From assembly GCF_018394055.1 (NCBI RefSeq), contig NZ_CP074441.1, forward strand, positions 1,302,001 through 1,366,000: 64,000 bases of DNA, read 5' to 3'. The translations under genes and the position numbers were made by a program. Origin of the DNA: Weissella ceti. GTDB lineage: Bacteria; Bacillota; Bacilli; Lactobacillales; Lactobacillaceae. The notes beneath the pieces were generated by a model that was not told where the DNA came from, ran no database searches, and was given only the letters and a program-made list of their open reading frames with translations. Within the stretch, counting starts at the first letter, position 1, and each line of letters begins with the position of its first letter. Below, one piece after another: positions 36,915-47,382 of this stretch.

Positions 36915-37050
36915 TGGTTTACCCCTTTCATATCTTGTTCGCACTCATCGCTGCGTCTAGAAAGGCTAAACCTGCAATGACTAACCAACCGTAATTAATC
37001 AGTCATCACAGGCCTAGCTACTTGCTAGACCAGTCGATGTTTAAATGTTA

Positions 37051-40000
37051 TTAATCTTCGCGTACTTCATTGATTTGGATAACGTCGTCAGCAACTTGTC
37101 CTTCGTCTTCACGATTGAACTTAGCTTCAACGGCCTTGTCAACAGAGTCAGTAGCCTTATCTAGGTTAACGACTTCGTTTTCCATGTCATCGTCCATGTC
37201 GCGCAATTCAATTTCTTCTGAATTTGCGTCAAGAACCTTCATGTCCAAACCAAGAGCTTGCAATTCCTTAACCAAGACACGGAATGATTCCGGAACACCT
37301 GGCTTAGGAATTTGTTCACCCTTAATGATTGCTTCGTATGTCTTAACACGTCCAACAACGTCGTCGGACTTGTATGTCAAGATTTCTTGCAATGTGTGAG
37401 CAGCCCCGTACGCTTCAAGGGCCCAAACTTCCATTTCACCGAAACGCTGTCCACCGAATTGAGCTTTACCACCCAATGGTTGTTGCGTAACAAGTGAGTA
37501 AGGTCCGATTGAACGGGCGTGGATCTTGTCTTCCGCCATGTGGGCTAGCTTCATGTAGTGCATGATACCAACCGCAACACGCTTGTCGAAGGCTTCACCA
37601 GTACGTCCGTCGTAAAGTACGCTCTTACCGTCAGCTGGCAATCCAGCTTCCTTAATAGCATCCCAGATATCTGAGTCACGAGCCCCGTCAAAGACAGGAG
37701 AAGCAACGTGGATACCTAGTTCACGAGCAGCCATACCCAAGTGCAATTCAAGCACTTGACCGATATTCATACGAGAAGGCACACCCATGGGTGAAAGCAT
37801 GATATCAACTGGAGTTCCGTCTGGCATGTATGGCATGTCTTCAGAAGGCACGATAACTGAAACCGTACCCTTGTTTCCGTGACGTCCCGCCATCTTGTCA
37901 CCAACTTGGATCTTACGACGTTGTGCAATGTATACACGAACCATCATGTTAACCCCTGGTGCCAATTCATCACCGTTTTCACGAGTGAAGATACGAACGT
38001 CTTGAACCACACCACCACCACCGTGTGGCACCTTCAATGAAGTATCGCGAACTTCGCGAGCCTTTTCACCGAAGATGGCGTGCAACAAGCGTTCTTCAGC
38101 TGACAATTCAGTAACACCCTTAGGTGTAACCTTACCAACCAAGATGTCGCCATCATCAACTTCAGCCCCGACGCGGATAATTCCACGGTCGTCCAAGTTC
38201 TTCAATTGTTCTTCCCCAGTGTTAGGGATTTCACGAGTGAATTCTTCAGGGCCAAGCTTTGTGTCACGAGCTTCTGATTCGTATTCTTCAATGTGAATTG
38301 ACGTGTACACGTCATCACGAATCAAACGTTCGTTAATGATGATGGCATCTTCAAAGTTGTATCCTTGCCATGTCATGAAGGCGATCAATGGGTTTTGTCC
38401 CAAGGCCAATTCACCTTGTTCCATTGATGGTCCATCAGCCAAAACGTCATCTACGTCGATGATGTCGCCAACCTTAACGATTGGACGTTGGTTGTAGTTC
38501 TTACCAGCGTTTGAACGACGGAACTTCATTAGCTTGTACTTGTCCAATGAACCGTCATCGCGACGAACGCGGATTTCGCGTCCATCAACGTATTCAACTA
38601 CACCAGCAAACTTCGCGATGATCGCAACACCGGCGTCGTGGGCTGCCTTGTATTCAATCCCAGTACCAATCAATGGTGAATGTGGATCAATCAAAGGAAC
38701 AGCTTGACGTTGCATGTTGGCACCCATCAAGGCACGGTTTGAGTCGTCGTTTTCCAAGAAAGGAATAGCCGCAGTGGCAACCGCAACGATTTGCTTAGGA
38801 GAAACGTCCATGTAGTCGACTTGGTCGATTGGCACTTCGATGTTGTCGTGTCCCTTACGGGCCAAAACAGTATCAGTTGTAAATGAACCATCATCGTTCA
38901 AGACAGAGTTACCTTGCGCAACAACGAAGTTATCTTCTTCGTCGGCCATTAGGTAGTCAGTCTTTTCTGTAACCTTGTGTGTGTCCCATGAGACACGACG
39001 GTAAGGTGTTTCGATGAATCCGTAACGGTTAACACGAGCGTATGTGGCCAATGAGTTGATCAACCCGATGTTAGGTCCTTCAGGTGTTTCGATTGGGTCC
39101 ATACGTCCATAGTGAGTATAGTGAACGTCTCGGACTTCATATCCGGCACGGTCACGTGTCAAACCACCAGGTCCAAGGGCTGAAAGACGACGCTTGTTAG
39201 TCAATTCACCCAATGGGTTTGTTTGGTCCATGAATTGTGACAATTGTGAAGATCCGAAGAATTCCTTAACAGCCGCAACAACTGGACGAATGTTGATCAA
39301 TTGTTGTGGTGTTACAGTATCAGGATCTTGAATTGACATACGTTCGCGAACCACACGTTCCATACGGCTCAAACCAATACGGAATGTGTTTTGCAACAAT
39401 TCACCAACACGACGAACACGACGGTTTCCCAAGTGATCGATGTCATCAGTTTGACCGATGTTCAATTGTAGGTTCAAGAAGTAGTTCATTCCGGCGATGA
39501 TGTCGGCTGTCTTAACAGTACGAACAGTTTCGTCGAAGTGACCGTTTCCGATCATAGGCACAACAGCTTCAGGATCTGAAGGGTCTTGAACTAGGATACG
39601 TTGCAAGACAACAGGTTCTGTAACAATCGCATCTTCTGATGGCATGTGTGTTTCTGTCTTAAAGTCATCACGATCAAGGAATGGTGCCAAGACACTCATA
39701 ACCTTCTTGTCGATCAATGTTCCCTTTTCGAACAACACTTCACCAGTTTCAGGATCTGCCAAAGTTTCACCCAAAGTCATACCCATCAAACGTGTCTTCA
39801 ATGACAACTTCTTGTTGATCTTGTAACGACCAACTGGTGCCAAATCGTAACGACGTGGGTCGAAGAATCGAGCTGTCAACAATGAACGAGCTGATTCTGC
39901 AGTCTTAGGTTCTCCTGGACGCAAACGGTCGTAAATGTCCTTCAAGGCTTCTTCAACTCGAGAGTCGTTAACATCCTTGTGAACATCCTTGTCCAAAGTC

Positions 40001-40659
40001 AATCCTAGAGAGTCATAGTTTGATCCCAAGATTTCCAAGATTTCAGTGTCTGAACCGAAACCTAGGGCACGAACCAATTCAGTCATTGGCAACTTACGTG
40101 TACGGTCGATACGTACGTAGTCCAATCCCTTAGCATCTGTTTCGAATTCCATCCAAGCACCACGGCTAGGAATGAAAGTAGTTCCGTAAACAGGACGTCC
40201 GTTCTTGTCAGCTGCTTCGTTGTAGTACACACCAGGTGAACGTACAAGTTGTGAAACGATAACACGTTCCGCACCGTTGATGATGAACGTACCTTGTTCT
40301 GTCATCAATGGGAAATCACCAAAGAATACATCTTGAGACTTGATCTCACCAGTTTCTTTGTTTGTTAGACGCAACGTAACGTGCAATGGTGCTGAATAAT
40401 TCGCATCATGGTCACGTGCTTCTTCTACTGTGTACTTAGGCTCCATAAGCTTATAGTCCACAAATTCCAATGACAACTTATCTTGGAAATCTTCAATTGG
40501 CAAAATGTCTGTAAACATTTCACGCAATCCTTCATCCAAGAACCAGTTGTATGAATCCGTTTGGATTTCAATCAAGTTTGGCAAATCAAGGACTTCCTTA
40601 ATTCGCGCGTAACTACGACGAACACGGTGTTTACCGTATTTAACTAGTGTTCCTACCAA
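37051..40659 (-). CDS. rpoB: RNA polymerase beta subunit, TTG start
   Basis: A 1202-residue beta subunit. The rifampicin region reads [30 protein letters not shown], and the C-terminal [24 protein letters not shown] is typical. I place the start at the TTG 40659, giving [19 protein letters not shown] after the initiator, which aligns with known starts and puts GAGGTGG 5 bases upstream; the GTG at 40668 would overlap that site. The leader holds a promoter and then a terminator-like hairpin (40750-40794). Confidence 0.98.
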   Translation of the reverse strand: MVGTLVKYGKHRVRRSYARIKEVLDLPNLIEIQTDSYNWFLDEGLREMFTDILPIEDFQDKLSLEFVDYKLMEPKYTVEEARDHDANYSAPLHVTLRLTNKETGEIKSQDVFFGDFPLMTEQGTFIINGAERVIVSQLVRSPGVYYNEAADKNGRPVYGTTFIPSRGAWMEFETDAKGLDYVRIDRTRKLPMTELVRALGFGSDTEILEILGSNYDSLGLTLDKDVHKDVNDSRVEEALKDIYDRLRPGEPKTAESARSLLTARFFDPRRYDLAPVGRYKINKKLSLKTRLMGMTLGETLADPETGEVLFEKGTLIDKKVMSVLAPFLDRDDFKTETHMPSEDAIVTEPVVLQRILVQDPSDPEAVVPMIGNGHFDETVRTVKTADIIAGMNYFLNLQLNIGQTDDIDHLGNRRVRRVGELLQNTFRIGLSRMERVVRERMSIQDPDTVTPQQLINIRPVVAAVKEFFGSSQLSQFMDQTNPLGELTNKRRLSALGPGGLTRDRAGYEVRDVHYTHYGRMDPIETPEGPNIGLINSLATYARVNRYGFIETPYRRVSWDTHKVTEKTDYLMADEEDNFVVAQGNSVLNDDGSFTTDTVLARKGHDNIEVPIDQVDYMDVSPKQIVAVATAAIPFLENDDSNRALMGANMQRQAVPLIDPHSPLIGTGIEYKAAHDAGVAIIAKFAGVVEYVDGREIRVRRDDGSLDKYKLMKFRRSNAGKNYNQRPIVKVGDIIDVDDVLADGPSMEQGELALGQNPLIAFMTWQGYNFEDAIIINERLIRDDVYTSIHIEEYESEARDTKLGPEEFTREIPNTGEEQLKNLDDRGIIRVGAEVDDGDILVGKVTPKGVTELSAEERLLHAIFGEKAREVRDTSLKVPHGGGGVVQDVRIFTRENGDELAPGVNMMVRVYIAQRRKIQVGDKMAGRHGNKGTVSVIVPSEDMPYMPDGTPVDIMLSPMGVPSRMNIGQVLELHLGMAARELGIHVASPVFDGARDSDIWDAIKEAGLPADGKSVLYDGRTGEAFDKRVAVGIMHYMKLAHMAEDKIHARSIGPYSLVTQQPLGGKAQFGGQRFGEMEVWALEAYGAAHTLQEILTYKSDDVVGRVKTYEAIIKGEQIPKPGVPESFRVLVKELQALGLDMKVLDANSEEIELRDMDDDMENEVVNLDKATDSVDKAVEAKFNREDEGQVADDVIQINEVRED

Positions 40660-40749
40660 GTCTTCCACCTCGCTTCATATTTGCCAATTGCACATTACAA
40701 TCTCTTTACAATTTGATTACATTTCATAAAAAAACTGGTTTTTAAGTAC

Positions 40750-40794
40750 AAAAAAGACAAAAGCATCTTCATTTCAAAAAATGCTCCTGTCTTT
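40750..40794 (-). terminator. Strong terminator hairpin in the rpoB leader
   Basis: On the minus strand AAAGACAGGAGCAT (40794-40781) pairs along all 14 positions, two of them G-U, with ATGCTTTTGTCTTT, and T-run follows. It lies between clpC and rpoB, downstream of the likely rpoB promoter, so it can end clpC messages and also attenuate rpoB. Confidence 0.9.
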
Positions 40795-40862
40795 GATATA
40801 TAGGTATTTAGGGACAATATTTCCTAGCAACCATCTTTTTTGCACAATTAAACGTATACACA

Positions 40863-40891
40863 ATTATACGCAAAAAGTAACTAAAATTCAA
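40863..40891 (-). promoter_or_regulatory. Promoter upstream of the rpoB leader hairpin
   Basis: TTGAAT (40891-40886) and a perfect TATAAT (40868-40863) are 17 bases apart on the minus strand, 30 bases after the clpC stop. The -10 lies in a small inverted repeat CGTATA-N6-TATACG (40853-40870). Transcripts would have a leader of about 195 bases before rpoB. Confidence 0.75.
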
Positions 40892-40921
40892 GCCCCCTTA
40901 CATCCCCATTCAATCAGGCTT

Positions 40922-43405
40922 TTATGAAGGGACGGCTATTTTTTCAACATCTTTGTAAGTCAAAGTAATCTTACCTTGCTTTGCACCTACAACAACTTGC
41001 TTATCTTCTGTTAACTCACCCGCCAACAATGCTTCGGCCAACTTATCTTCAACTTGCGTTTGCAAAGCTCGACGAATTGGACGTGCACCATATTCAGGAT
41101 CAAAGCCAGCTTCAGCCACCACATCAATCGCAGCTGGTGTCAACTTAGCGTGGATACCACGTTCAGCCAAACGCGCAATGACGTCATTAGACATCAACTT
41201 CACGATTTCGTGTAGTTCTGGCTTAGTTAGTGAGTGGAAGACAACACTTTCATCCAAACGGTTAATGAACTCTGGTCGAAACGCATCCTTCAAAGTTGCT
41301 TGAACCAACGCCTTCATTGCTTCGTAATCATCCGCAGATGATGTTGAACCAAATCCAACCTTCTTTTCGTCACGTAGACGTGTTGCACCTAAGTTAGATG
41401 TCATGATGATAATCGTGTTACGGAAATCAACCTTACGACCCTTAGCATCTGTTAGGTACCCATCATCAAACACTTGCAACATCAAGTTGTAAATATCTGG
41501 GTGGGCCTTTTCCGCTTCATCCAATAGTAGCACTGAGTATGGTTGACGACGTACTTGTTCAGTCAATTGTCCACCTTCATCGTATCCCACGTAACCAGGC
41601 GCTGAACCAACTAGACGACTAGCTGTGTGTGCTTCACGGTATTCAGACATATCGACACGAATCATGTTCTCTTCAGAACCAAATACAGTCGCAGCCAGCG
41701 CCTTAGCCAACTCAGTCTTACCTGTTCCAGTAGGTCCTAAGAACATAAATGTCCCGATTGGACGGTTTGGATTCTTCAATCCAGAACGACTACGACGAAT
41801 AGCACGAGCAACTGCAGATACAGCTTCATCTTGTCCGATAACGCGCTTATGCAAGTCTTCTTCTAAGTGTAGCAAACGTGTTTGTTCATCCGTCGCCATT
41901 TCAGCCAATGGAATCCCTGTTTGTTCAGCTAACAACTTCGTAATATCTGCTTCATCGACTGACATCGCATAAACCGGCGCCACATTTGCATGTACTTGTT
42001 CATACGCATCCAACGCAGCACGTTGGGCCATTTCTGCATGACGCAGGTTCGCAGCTGCTTCAAAGTCCAAAGCCGCAATGGCTTCTTCCTTTTCAACTTG
42101 TAATTGACGTAAAGCGTCTTGTAGCTTGGCGTGTTCTGTTGGTTCAGCAACACCCGTAATACGCACCTTAGCGGCCGCTTCATCCATTAGGTCAATGGCC
42201 TTGTCAGGCAAGAAACGATCCGTTAGGTAACGGCTAGATAGCTTTACCGCTGCTTGAATAGCATTGTCTGTAATCGCAACTTGGTGGAACTTTTCATAAC
42301 GCGGCTTCAAACCTTCAAGAATCGCAATCGCTTCTTCTTGGGTAGGTTCTTCAACCATCACCTTAGCGAAACGACGTTCTAACGCCGCATCAGCTTCAAT
42401 GTACTTTTGGTATTCATCTAATGTCGTTGCCCCAATTGTTTGTAGTTCACCACGGGCCAAGGCTGGCTTCAAGATGTTAGCTGCATCGATGGCACCTTCA
42501 GCGCCACCAGCACCAATCAATGTGTGCAATTCATCAATAAACAAAATAACATCTTGTTCTTGTTGAATTTCATCCACAATGTTCTTCAAACGATCTTCGA
42601 ATTCACCACGGAACTTAGTCCCCGCAATCAAAGATCCCATATCCAACATCATTAGACGCTTATGTGCCAAATCGTGTGGGACGTTACCAGCCACGATGCG
42701 TTGGGCTAATCCTTCCGCAATCGCAGTCTTACCAACCCCAGGTTCTCCAACCAAGACAGGATTGTTCTTAGAACGACGTGCCAAGATTTGAATCGCACGT
42801 TGCACTTCTGCATCACGACCAATCACCGGATCCATCTTTTGATCACGTGCTTGTTGCGTTAGGTCCTTAGCCAAAGAATCTAGCAAAGGCGTCCCTTCAA
42901 CAGGTTCCTTTTGTTGGTTACGGCGACGCTTGTCACCCTTCTTGTTCGCCTTAGTTTGTGGGTCAAAACCAGTCTTTTGAATAATTGCATGACGCAAGTC
43001 ACTCAAGTTAACTTCTAAGGCCGCCAAAATACGTGAGGCCAAAATTGTTTCATCTGAAATCAATGCCAACAAAATGTGCTCTGTCCCAATTTGCTTTTGT
43101 TCAGCTAACTTAGCTTGCTCAGCAGCTTGGTTCAAAACCGTTTGCACCTTAGGTGAATAAGGTAGGTAACTACTATTAAAGTCACGAGCTAAGTTTCCAT
43201 AGCCGGTGAATTGTTCAATTTCTTCACGTACCGCCGCTTCGTTGACAAAGAATTGTGCCAATACCTTACCAGCGATACTGTTATGTTCTAGTACTAATGC
43301 TAATAGAACGTGTTCTGTCCCCACCGCTTGGTGTTGGAAACGCTTGGCTTGTTCTTGCGCTAACGTTAGAACATTTTTCGCGCTATCTGTATATTGTTTT
43401 TCCAT
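40922..43405 (-). CDS. clpC: AAA+ protease unfoldase ClpC
   Basis: The 827-residue unfoldase partner of ClpP. Two N-domain repeats (residues about 1-145), the first AAA module with [14 protein letters not shown] (about 218-231), a coiled middle domain around residues 420-475, and the second AAA module with [14 protein letters not shown] (about 550-563) are in order. It starts 2 bases after ctsR and shares its CtsR-controlled promoter. McsA and McsB genes are absent between them, as in lactobacilli. Confidence 0.98.
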   Translation of the reverse strand: MEKQYTDSAKNVLTLAQEQAKRFQHQAVGTEHVLLALVLEHNSIAGKVLAQFFVNEAAVREEIEQFTGYGNLARDFNSSYLPYSPKVQTVLNQAAEQAKLAEQKQIGTEHILLALISDETILASRILAALEVNLSDLRHAIIQKTGFDPQTKANKKGDKRRRNQQKEPVEGTPLLDSLAKDLTQQARDQKMDPVIGRDAEVQRAIQILARRSKNNPVLVGEPGVGKTAIAEGLAQRIVAGNVPHDLAHKRLMMLDMGSLIAGTKFRGEFEDRLKNIVDEIQQEQDVILFIDELHTLIGAGGAEGAIDAANILKPALARGELQTIGATTLDEYQKYIEADAALERRFAKVMVEEPTQEEAIAILEGLKPRYEKFHQVAITDNAIQAAVKLSSRYLTDRFLPDKAIDLMDEAAAKVRITGVAEPTEHAKLQDALRQLQVEKEEAIAALDFEAAANLRHAEMAQRAALDAYEQVHANVAPVYAMSVDEADITKLLAEQTGIPLAEMATDEQTRLLHLEEDLHKRVIGQDEAVSAVARAIRRSRSGLKNPNRPIGTFMFLGPTGTGKTELAKALAATVFGSEENMIRVDMSEYREAHTASRLVGSAPGYVGYDEGGQLTEQVRRQPYSVLLLDEAEKAHPDIYNLMLQVFDDGYLTDAKGRKVDFRNTIIIMTSNLGATRLRDEKKVGFGSTSSADDYEAMKALVQATLKDAFRPEFINRLDESVVFHSLTKPELHEIVKLMSNDVIARLAERGIHAKLTPAAIDVVAEAGFDPEYGARPIRRALQTQVEDKLAEALLAGELTEDKQVVVGAKQGKITLTYKDVEKIAVPS

Positions 43406-43407
43406 AC

Positions 43408-43878
43408 TTAGTCACGCTCACTTTCAAATTTTAATCGATTCAATAATTGATGTAATAAACGGGCACGAAGACGATTTTCTGCAGTCATCCCTGTTACTGC
43501 CAGCGCATCTTTATCAAACAAAGTACGCATCAGCATCGCTTCATGTTCAGTGATCAAACTATCCCGCACTAAGCACCCTAAAACCGCTTCTGCTTGCTGG
43601 ATCGTCACGACTTGACCTACTTGTTCGATCAAGTCGTCAAAGCGTTCAGACTCTTGTTTAAGATGTACACGTTCAATCCGAATAAAACCACGACCACCAC
43701 GTTTAGAAACAACGACATAGCCATTCTGCAAAGAGAAACGGCTTCGCATCACATAATTAATTTGAGATGGTACAACATCGAACTTTTCAGCTAAAGCTGA
43801 ACGATTCAATTCAATCTGATCTGATTCTGACAACAAACTCTTGAGATAAGCTTCAATTTGATCTGAAATATTGTTCAT
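43408..43878 (-). CDS. ctsR: Heat-shock repressor CtsR
   Basis: A 156-residue repressor of clp genes. An N-terminal winged helix (ALAEKFDVVPSQINYVMRSRF, about 28-48) is followed by the glycine-rich wing SKRGGRGFIRI (about 58-68), which acts as the thermosensor in the family. Two ATG codons are adjacent in frame (43881 and 43878); the second is better placed relative to GGAGG. It binds its own promoter through a heptad repeat at 43932-43948. Operon with clpC. Confidence 0.97.
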   Translation of the reverse strand: MNNISDQIEAYLKSLLSESDQIELNRSALAEKFDVVPSQINYVMRSRFSLQNGYVVVSKRGGRGFIRIERVHLKQESERFDDLIEQVGQVVTIQQAEAVLGCLVRDSLITEHEAMLMRTLFDKDALAVTGMTAENRLRARLLHQLLNRLKFESERD

Positions 43879-43907
43879 CATTGTCCCTCCCGCTTTTGTT
43901 GTCCAAA

Positions 43908-43937
43908 ATTATACGCCAACTCATTTACTAATGTCAA
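43908..43937 (-). promoter_or_regulatory. Promoter of ctsR-clpC
   Basis: Perfect TTGACA (43937-43932) and perfect TATAAT (43913-43908) are separated by 18 bases on the minus strand, about 30 bases before ctsR. The -35 lies in the CtsR operator. Confidence 0.9.
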
Positions 43938-43948
43938 TAATAGTCAAA
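43932..43948. promoter_or_regulatory. CtsR operator (heptad repeat)
   Basis: TGTCAAT-AAT-AGTCAAA on the plus strand fits the CtsR consensus RGTCAAA-NAN-RGTCAAA, with one perfect heptad and one with two mismatches. It overlaps the -35 box of the ctsR promoter, which gives autorepression. Confidence 0.85.
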
Positions 43949-43962
43949 GTCTGAAAAGGCGA

Positions 43963-43996
43963 CAAAAAAACGACCAAGTAAACTTGATCGTTTTTT
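43963..43996. terminator. Terminator of the tRNA cluster
   Basis: An inverted repeat (AAAAAACGACCAAG with CTTGATCGTTTTTT, one mismatch) with a TAAA loop and T-runs on both strands. It separates the tRNA genes from ctsR. Confidence 0.9.
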
Positions 43997-44001
43997 AAGA
44001 A

Positions 44002-44075
44002 TGCACCTAGCAGGAGTCGAACCTGCAACCTTCTGATTCGTAGTCAGACACTCTATCCAATTGCGCTATAGGTGC
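44002..44075 (-). tRNA. tRNA-Arg(ACG)
   Basis: A 74-base cloverleaf with a 7-bp acceptor stem (GCACCTA with TAGGTGC), anticodon loop CTACGAA giving anticodon ACG, TTCGACT T-loop, and discriminator A. The CCA end is not encoded. It reads CGU and, after A34-to-inosine editing by TadA, CGC and CGA. Confidence 0.97.
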
Positions 44076-44115
44076 ATATTATTAATTTTTTTAATTTGAG
44101 AGATATACTCCCAAA

Positions 44116-44188
44116 TGCCGACTACTGGATTCGAACCAGCGACCCCTTCATTACTAGTGAAGTGCTCTGCCAGCTGAGCTAAGTCGGC
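44116..44188 (-). tRNA. tRNA-Thr(AGT)
   Basis: A 73-base cloverleaf with acceptor stem GCCGACT/AGTCGGC, anticodon stem CTTCA/TGAAG and loop CTAGTAA giving anticodon AGT, T-loop TTCGAAT, discriminator A and no encoded CCA. An A at position 34 in a threonine tRNA is notable, because most bacteria keep A34 only in tRNA-Arg(ACG). Confidence 0.95.
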
Positions 44189-44191
44189 AAA

Positions 44192-44273
44192 TGCGGATGA
44201 CAGGAATCGAACCTGCACGCCCGAAGGCACTGGAACCTAAATCCAGCGCGTCTGCCAGTTCCGCCACATCCGC
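44192..44273 (-). tRNA. tRNA-Leu(TAG)
   Basis: An 82-base class II tRNA with acceptor stem GCGGATG/CATCCGC, anticodon loop TTTAGGT giving anticodon TAG, and a long variable arm (TGCCTTCGGGCGT). Discriminator A, no encoded CCA. It reads CUA and other CUN codons. It is the first of the three tRNAs, 3 bases before tRNA-Thr. Confidence 0.97.
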
Positions 44274-44311
44274 ATACGCTTTTTGTCTCATCTACCTGAG
44301 ACAACTTATTA

Positions 44312-44340
44312 ATCATATCAAGCTCAGCAACTTTTGTCAA
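44312..44340 (-). promoter_or_regulatory. Promoter of the tRNA cluster
   Basis: Perfect TTGACA (44340-44335) and TATGAT (44317-44312) are 17 bases apart on the minus strand, about 40 bases before tRNA-Leu. A short hairpin GTCTCA...TGAGAC lies in the 5' leader. The stretch 44341-44454 shows only an AT-rich background and a GTGCTAAG...CTTAGCCAC inverted repeat. Confidence 0.88.
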
Positions 44341-44454
44341 CGTTTCTTTCGAAATATTTTTTAAAAGTTTTTCGAACCAGGTGGCTAAGTTGTTTCCCCC
44401 TTAGCACTTAACCTATAATACACACCTCTTTTTGTTTATGCAACCCTTTTTTGA

Positions 44455-44490
44455 TAAAAAAACAGCAATTATCTAAGATAATTGCTGTTT
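44455..44490 (-). terminator. Terminator of serS
   Basis: A 14-bp perfect stem (AAACAGCAATTATC with GATAATTGCTGTTT), 3-base loop, then a T-run on the minus strand. Ends the dacA-vanY-dgk-serS region before the tRNAs. Confidence 0.94.
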
Positions 44491-44545
44491 TAATCACTTT
44501 TATTCTATTTTTAGTCGTTTTCAGTTGTTTTAACTGGGTATATGA

Positions 44546-45829
44546 CTAGATTTGGTCTTCAGGAACAATCTTTTCGGCCCCAAAGTAAGGTACTAATGCA
44601 GTTGGAATAGTAACTGTTCCATCTTCATTTTGGTAGTTTTCCAAAATAGCTGCTACTGTACGACCAACCGCAAGTCCAGATCCGTTCAATGTGTGAGCAA
44701 ATTGCAGCTTTCCATCTTCGTCACGGTATTGAATACGTGCACGACGAGCTTGGAAGTTTTCTGTGTTAGATACAGAAGAAATTTCACGGTATAGTTCTTG
44801 TTCTGGCATCCAGACTTCCAAGTCATATGTCTTGGCTGCTGAGAATCCCATGTCTCCTGTAGACAAAGTCAAGACGTGGTATGGTAATTCTAGCTTTTGC
44901 AAGATGTTTTCTGCATCAGTAACCATTTGTTCCAATGCATCGTATGATTCGTCTGCCTTAGCAAACTTAACCATTTCAACCTTGTTGAATTGGTGCATAC
45001 GGATTAGTCCACGTGTGTCACGTCCTGCTGAACCAGCTTCTTGACGGAATGATGGTGAAACAGCAGTCAATGAGATTGGCAACTTTTCAGCGTCCAAGAT
45101 TTCTTCACGGTAGAAGTTAGTCAAAGGCACTTCCGCAGTTGGGATCAAAGTCATACCTTCGTCACCCTTCATACGGTAAGCATCTTCTTCAAACTTAGGA
45201 TATTGACCAGTTCCAAACATAGCAGCGTCCTTAACCATGTATGGTGTGATCATTTCCTTGTAACCTTCTTGTTGGTGTTGATCCAACATGAAGTTGTACA
45301 CGGCACGTTCTAGACGAGCACCTTGACCTACATAATAGACAAAACGCGCACCAGAAACCTTAGCTCCACGTTCCCAGTCCAAAATTCCTAGGTCTTCACC
45401 AAGTTCGTAGTGGGCCTTTGGCTTGAAGTCGAATTGACGAACTTCACCAATCGTACGTTCCAAACGGTTCGCTTCTTCATCAGCTCCTACAGGGATTCCT
45501 GGGTTTGGCAAGTTAGGTAGCATCAACATACGGTTTTCGATTGCTGATTCTAGCGCTGTAACTTGTTCATCCAATTCACGAATTTCAGCTGAGACAGCTT
45601 GCATTTCTGCAATTGTTTCAGAAGCATCTTCCTTGTTACGCTTCTTTTGTCCAATTTCATCAGACACAGTGTTACGGCGTGCCTTCAATTCTTCAACGCG
45701 GACCAACAAGTCACGACGCTTAACGTCATCAGCCAAGATAGCGTCGATAGTTGCCCCATCAACTCCACGAGTTGCCAAACGTTCCTTTACTTCTTCTGCG
45801 TTACTACGCATCAACTTAATATCAATCAT
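44546..45829 (-). CDS. serS: Seryl-tRNA synthetase
   Basis: A 427-residue class II synthetase. The N-terminal long coiled-coil arm (about 25-105) binds the variable arm of tRNA-Ser. Motif 2 is visible in [29 protein letters not shown] and motif 3 in [19 protein letters not shown] near the end. It starts 12 bases after dgk with a GGAG site. No T-box leader is seen upstream, although lactobacilli often control synthetases that way. Confidence 0.98.
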   Translation of the reverse strand: MIDIKLMRSNAEEVKERLATRGVDGATIDAILADDVKRRDLLVRVEELKARRNTVSDEIGQKKRNKEDASETIAEMQAVSAEIRELDEQVTALESAIENRMLMLPNLPNPGIPVGADEEANRLERTIGEVRQFDFKPKAHYELGEDLGILDWERGAKVSGARFVYYVGQGARLERAVYNFMLDQHQQEGYKEMITPYMVKDAAMFGTGQYPKFEEDAYRMKGDEGMTLIPTAEVPLTNFYREEILDAEKLPISLTAVSPSFRQEAGSAGRDTRGLIRMHQFNKVEMVKFAKADESYDALEQMVTDAENILQKLELPYHVLTLSTGDMGFSAAKTYDLEVWMPEQELYREISSVSNTENFQARRARIQYRDEDGKLQFAHTLNGSGLAVGRTVAAILENYQNEDGTVTIPTALVPYFGAEKIVPEDQI

Positions 45830-45841
45830 GTGTCTCCACTC

Positions 45842-46483
45842 CTAACGTAGGTTTAGTTTCTCTAATTCAGCGTCAATAATTGCCAAAACTTCTTCACGCG
45901 CCTTTGGGTCTTCAACGAAGTCGTATTCATCCCCATTAATTTGCAACTTAGGCGAACGATCATAAGCTTCAAACCAATCTGTGTAACGTTGGTTCAATTC
46001 CTTGTAGTATTCAAACAAACTAGAGTCATTGTCTAGTTGTTCGAAATCACGACCACGCTTCTTAATACGTTCTAGCATCTTATCGAAGCTAACAGAAATG
46101 TGAATCAACAAATCAGGATCTTTTTGTTCTGTTGAAGATTCAATTTTTTCCATCATGTTGTTCAACAAATCAGCGTAAATCTCTGCTTCTGTTTGTGTTG
46201 CACGATTCAAATCTGCGTTTAGTTGGAACAACAAACGATCTTCATAGATCGAACGATCAATAATGTTTAACTTTTGCACACGCGCATCTTTGATGTTTTC
46301 CAAACGCTTGTTCAAGAAGTAGTTTTGCAACAAGAATCCGTATCGTTGCGGATCTTCGTAAAATAATGGCAAGATTGGATTGTCATCTACCGATTCGTAA
46401 AAAGCATCACTTCCTAGATGCTCTGCCAACATCGTCGTTAGACTTGTTTTCCCTGCCCCAATTGTTCCAGACAATACGATCAT
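45842..46483 (-). CDS. Deoxynucleoside kinase (deoxyadenosine/deoxyguanosine type)
   Basis: A 213-residue kinase of the dNK family. P-loop GTIGAGKTSL (residues 6-15), the DRSIYEDRLLF motif (about 77-87) and a LID-like arginine region KKRGRDFEQLD are present. The family phosphorylates purine deoxynucleosides for salvage in lactobacilli. It lies 12 bases before serS, an arrangement common in the group, and 79 bases after vanY. Specificity cannot be read from sequence by eye. Confidence 0.92.
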   Translation of the reverse strand: MIVLSGTIGAGKTSLTTMLAEHLGSDAFYESVDDNPILPLFYEDPQRYGFLLQNYFLNKRLENIKDARVQKLNIIDRSIYEDRLLFQLNADLNRATQTEAEIYADLLNNMMEKIESSTEQKDPDLLIHISVSFDKMLERIKKRGRDFEQLDNDSSLFEYYKELNQRYTDWFEAYDRSPKLQINGDEYDFVEDPKAREEVLAIIDAELEKLNLR

Positions 46484-46562
46484 TGCTTCGTCCTACTTTC
46501 TTTATTTTTATAACGCTTATTTTATCAAAAAAAGCGTTAACTGTCAGATTTACTGCGGTTTA

Positions 46563-47363
46563 TTACTTCTTTGCGTCCATTAATTCCCAGTATTGTTCTA
46601 GAGTTAGGTCATTTTCAGCCATGTACTTAGCGTTTTCCACACCTACATAACGGAAATGCCAACTCTCATACTCAATCCCAGTGCTCTTACGAGCTTCTTT
46701 AGACTTAGGGTAACGCAAAACCAAACCATAATCAGGCGCGTGCTTGATCAACCATTGTTGTGACTTTGTTTCATCAGCTTCAGGATTCAAAGCATGATGT
46801 ACGTTCCAGTATTCGTCAGCCATAATATCAACACCCAAACCAGTATGATGTTCACTGGCCCCTGGTGTTTGAATATATTGCAACGTCAACTTCATCGCTT
46901 CATCTTCACTCTTACCTTGATCCAAGTATTGCTTTACTTGTGTATCAATAACTGTTTGTTGGTAAGCGATTGAACGATAAGCTGAAACAATTGTTACTGG
47001 CACACCAGCTTGCGCAGCTCCCTTAACAAAATCAGTTAGCGCTTGTGTCATCAAGCCATTGTATGGCACACCACGCATTTCAGCCTTTTCGAAGTTAATT
47101 TCTTCTTTCAAAGGGTGCTCTTTATTGACAAGCACCAAGGCTGGATTCTTTTCATCCGCTGAAGCAGGTAATTCAGATGCTTGCTTTTGCTTAGCCGCTT
47201 CTTTATGTTCCGCTTCAAGACGTGGTGTCTTTTTGTTTTCTTCGTTTTTAACAGCTTCTTTAGTAGAGTCCAACTTCACTGGTGTCATCGCTTGTTGATA
47301 AAACCAGAAACCACCCAATAAAATCAACACAACACTTAGCAACGCCTTCATATTCTTATTCAA
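46563..47363 (-). CDS. D-alanyl-D-alanine carboxypeptidase, VanY/M15B family
   Basis: A 266-residue membrane-anchored peptidase that trims terminal D-Ala of peptidoglycan stem peptides. The N-terminal anchor (ALLSVVLILLGGFWFY, about 7-22) is followed by a charged linker and the zinc domain, with SAYRSIAYQQ, SEHHTGLGVDI (zinc His and Asp) and ESWHFRYVG (catalytic Glu and zinc His). The start is either TTG at 47363 with AGGGGG 8 bases upstream, or ATG at 47351. It lies 19 bases after dacA. Confidence 0.9.
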   Translation of the reverse strand: MNKNMKALLSVVLILLGGFWFYQQAMTPVKLDSTKEAVKNEENKKTPRLEAEHKEAAKQKQASELPASADEKNPALVLVNKEHPLKEEINFEKAEMRGVPYNGLMTQALTDFVKGAAQAGVPVTIVSAYRSIAYQQTVIDTQVKQYLDQGKSEDEAMKLTLQYIQTPGASEHHTGLGVDIMADEYWNVHHALNPEADETKSQQWLIKHAPDYGLVLRYPKSKEARKSTGIEYESWHFRYVGVENAKYMAENDLTLEQYWELMDAKK

Positions 47364-47382
47364 ATCTCCGTCCCCCTAGACA

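Noticed and set aside
46500-46535. Terminator between vanY and dgk
   Set aside because: TAACGCTT...AAGCGTTA can pair, but an A-rich rather than U-rich tail follows on the minus strand.
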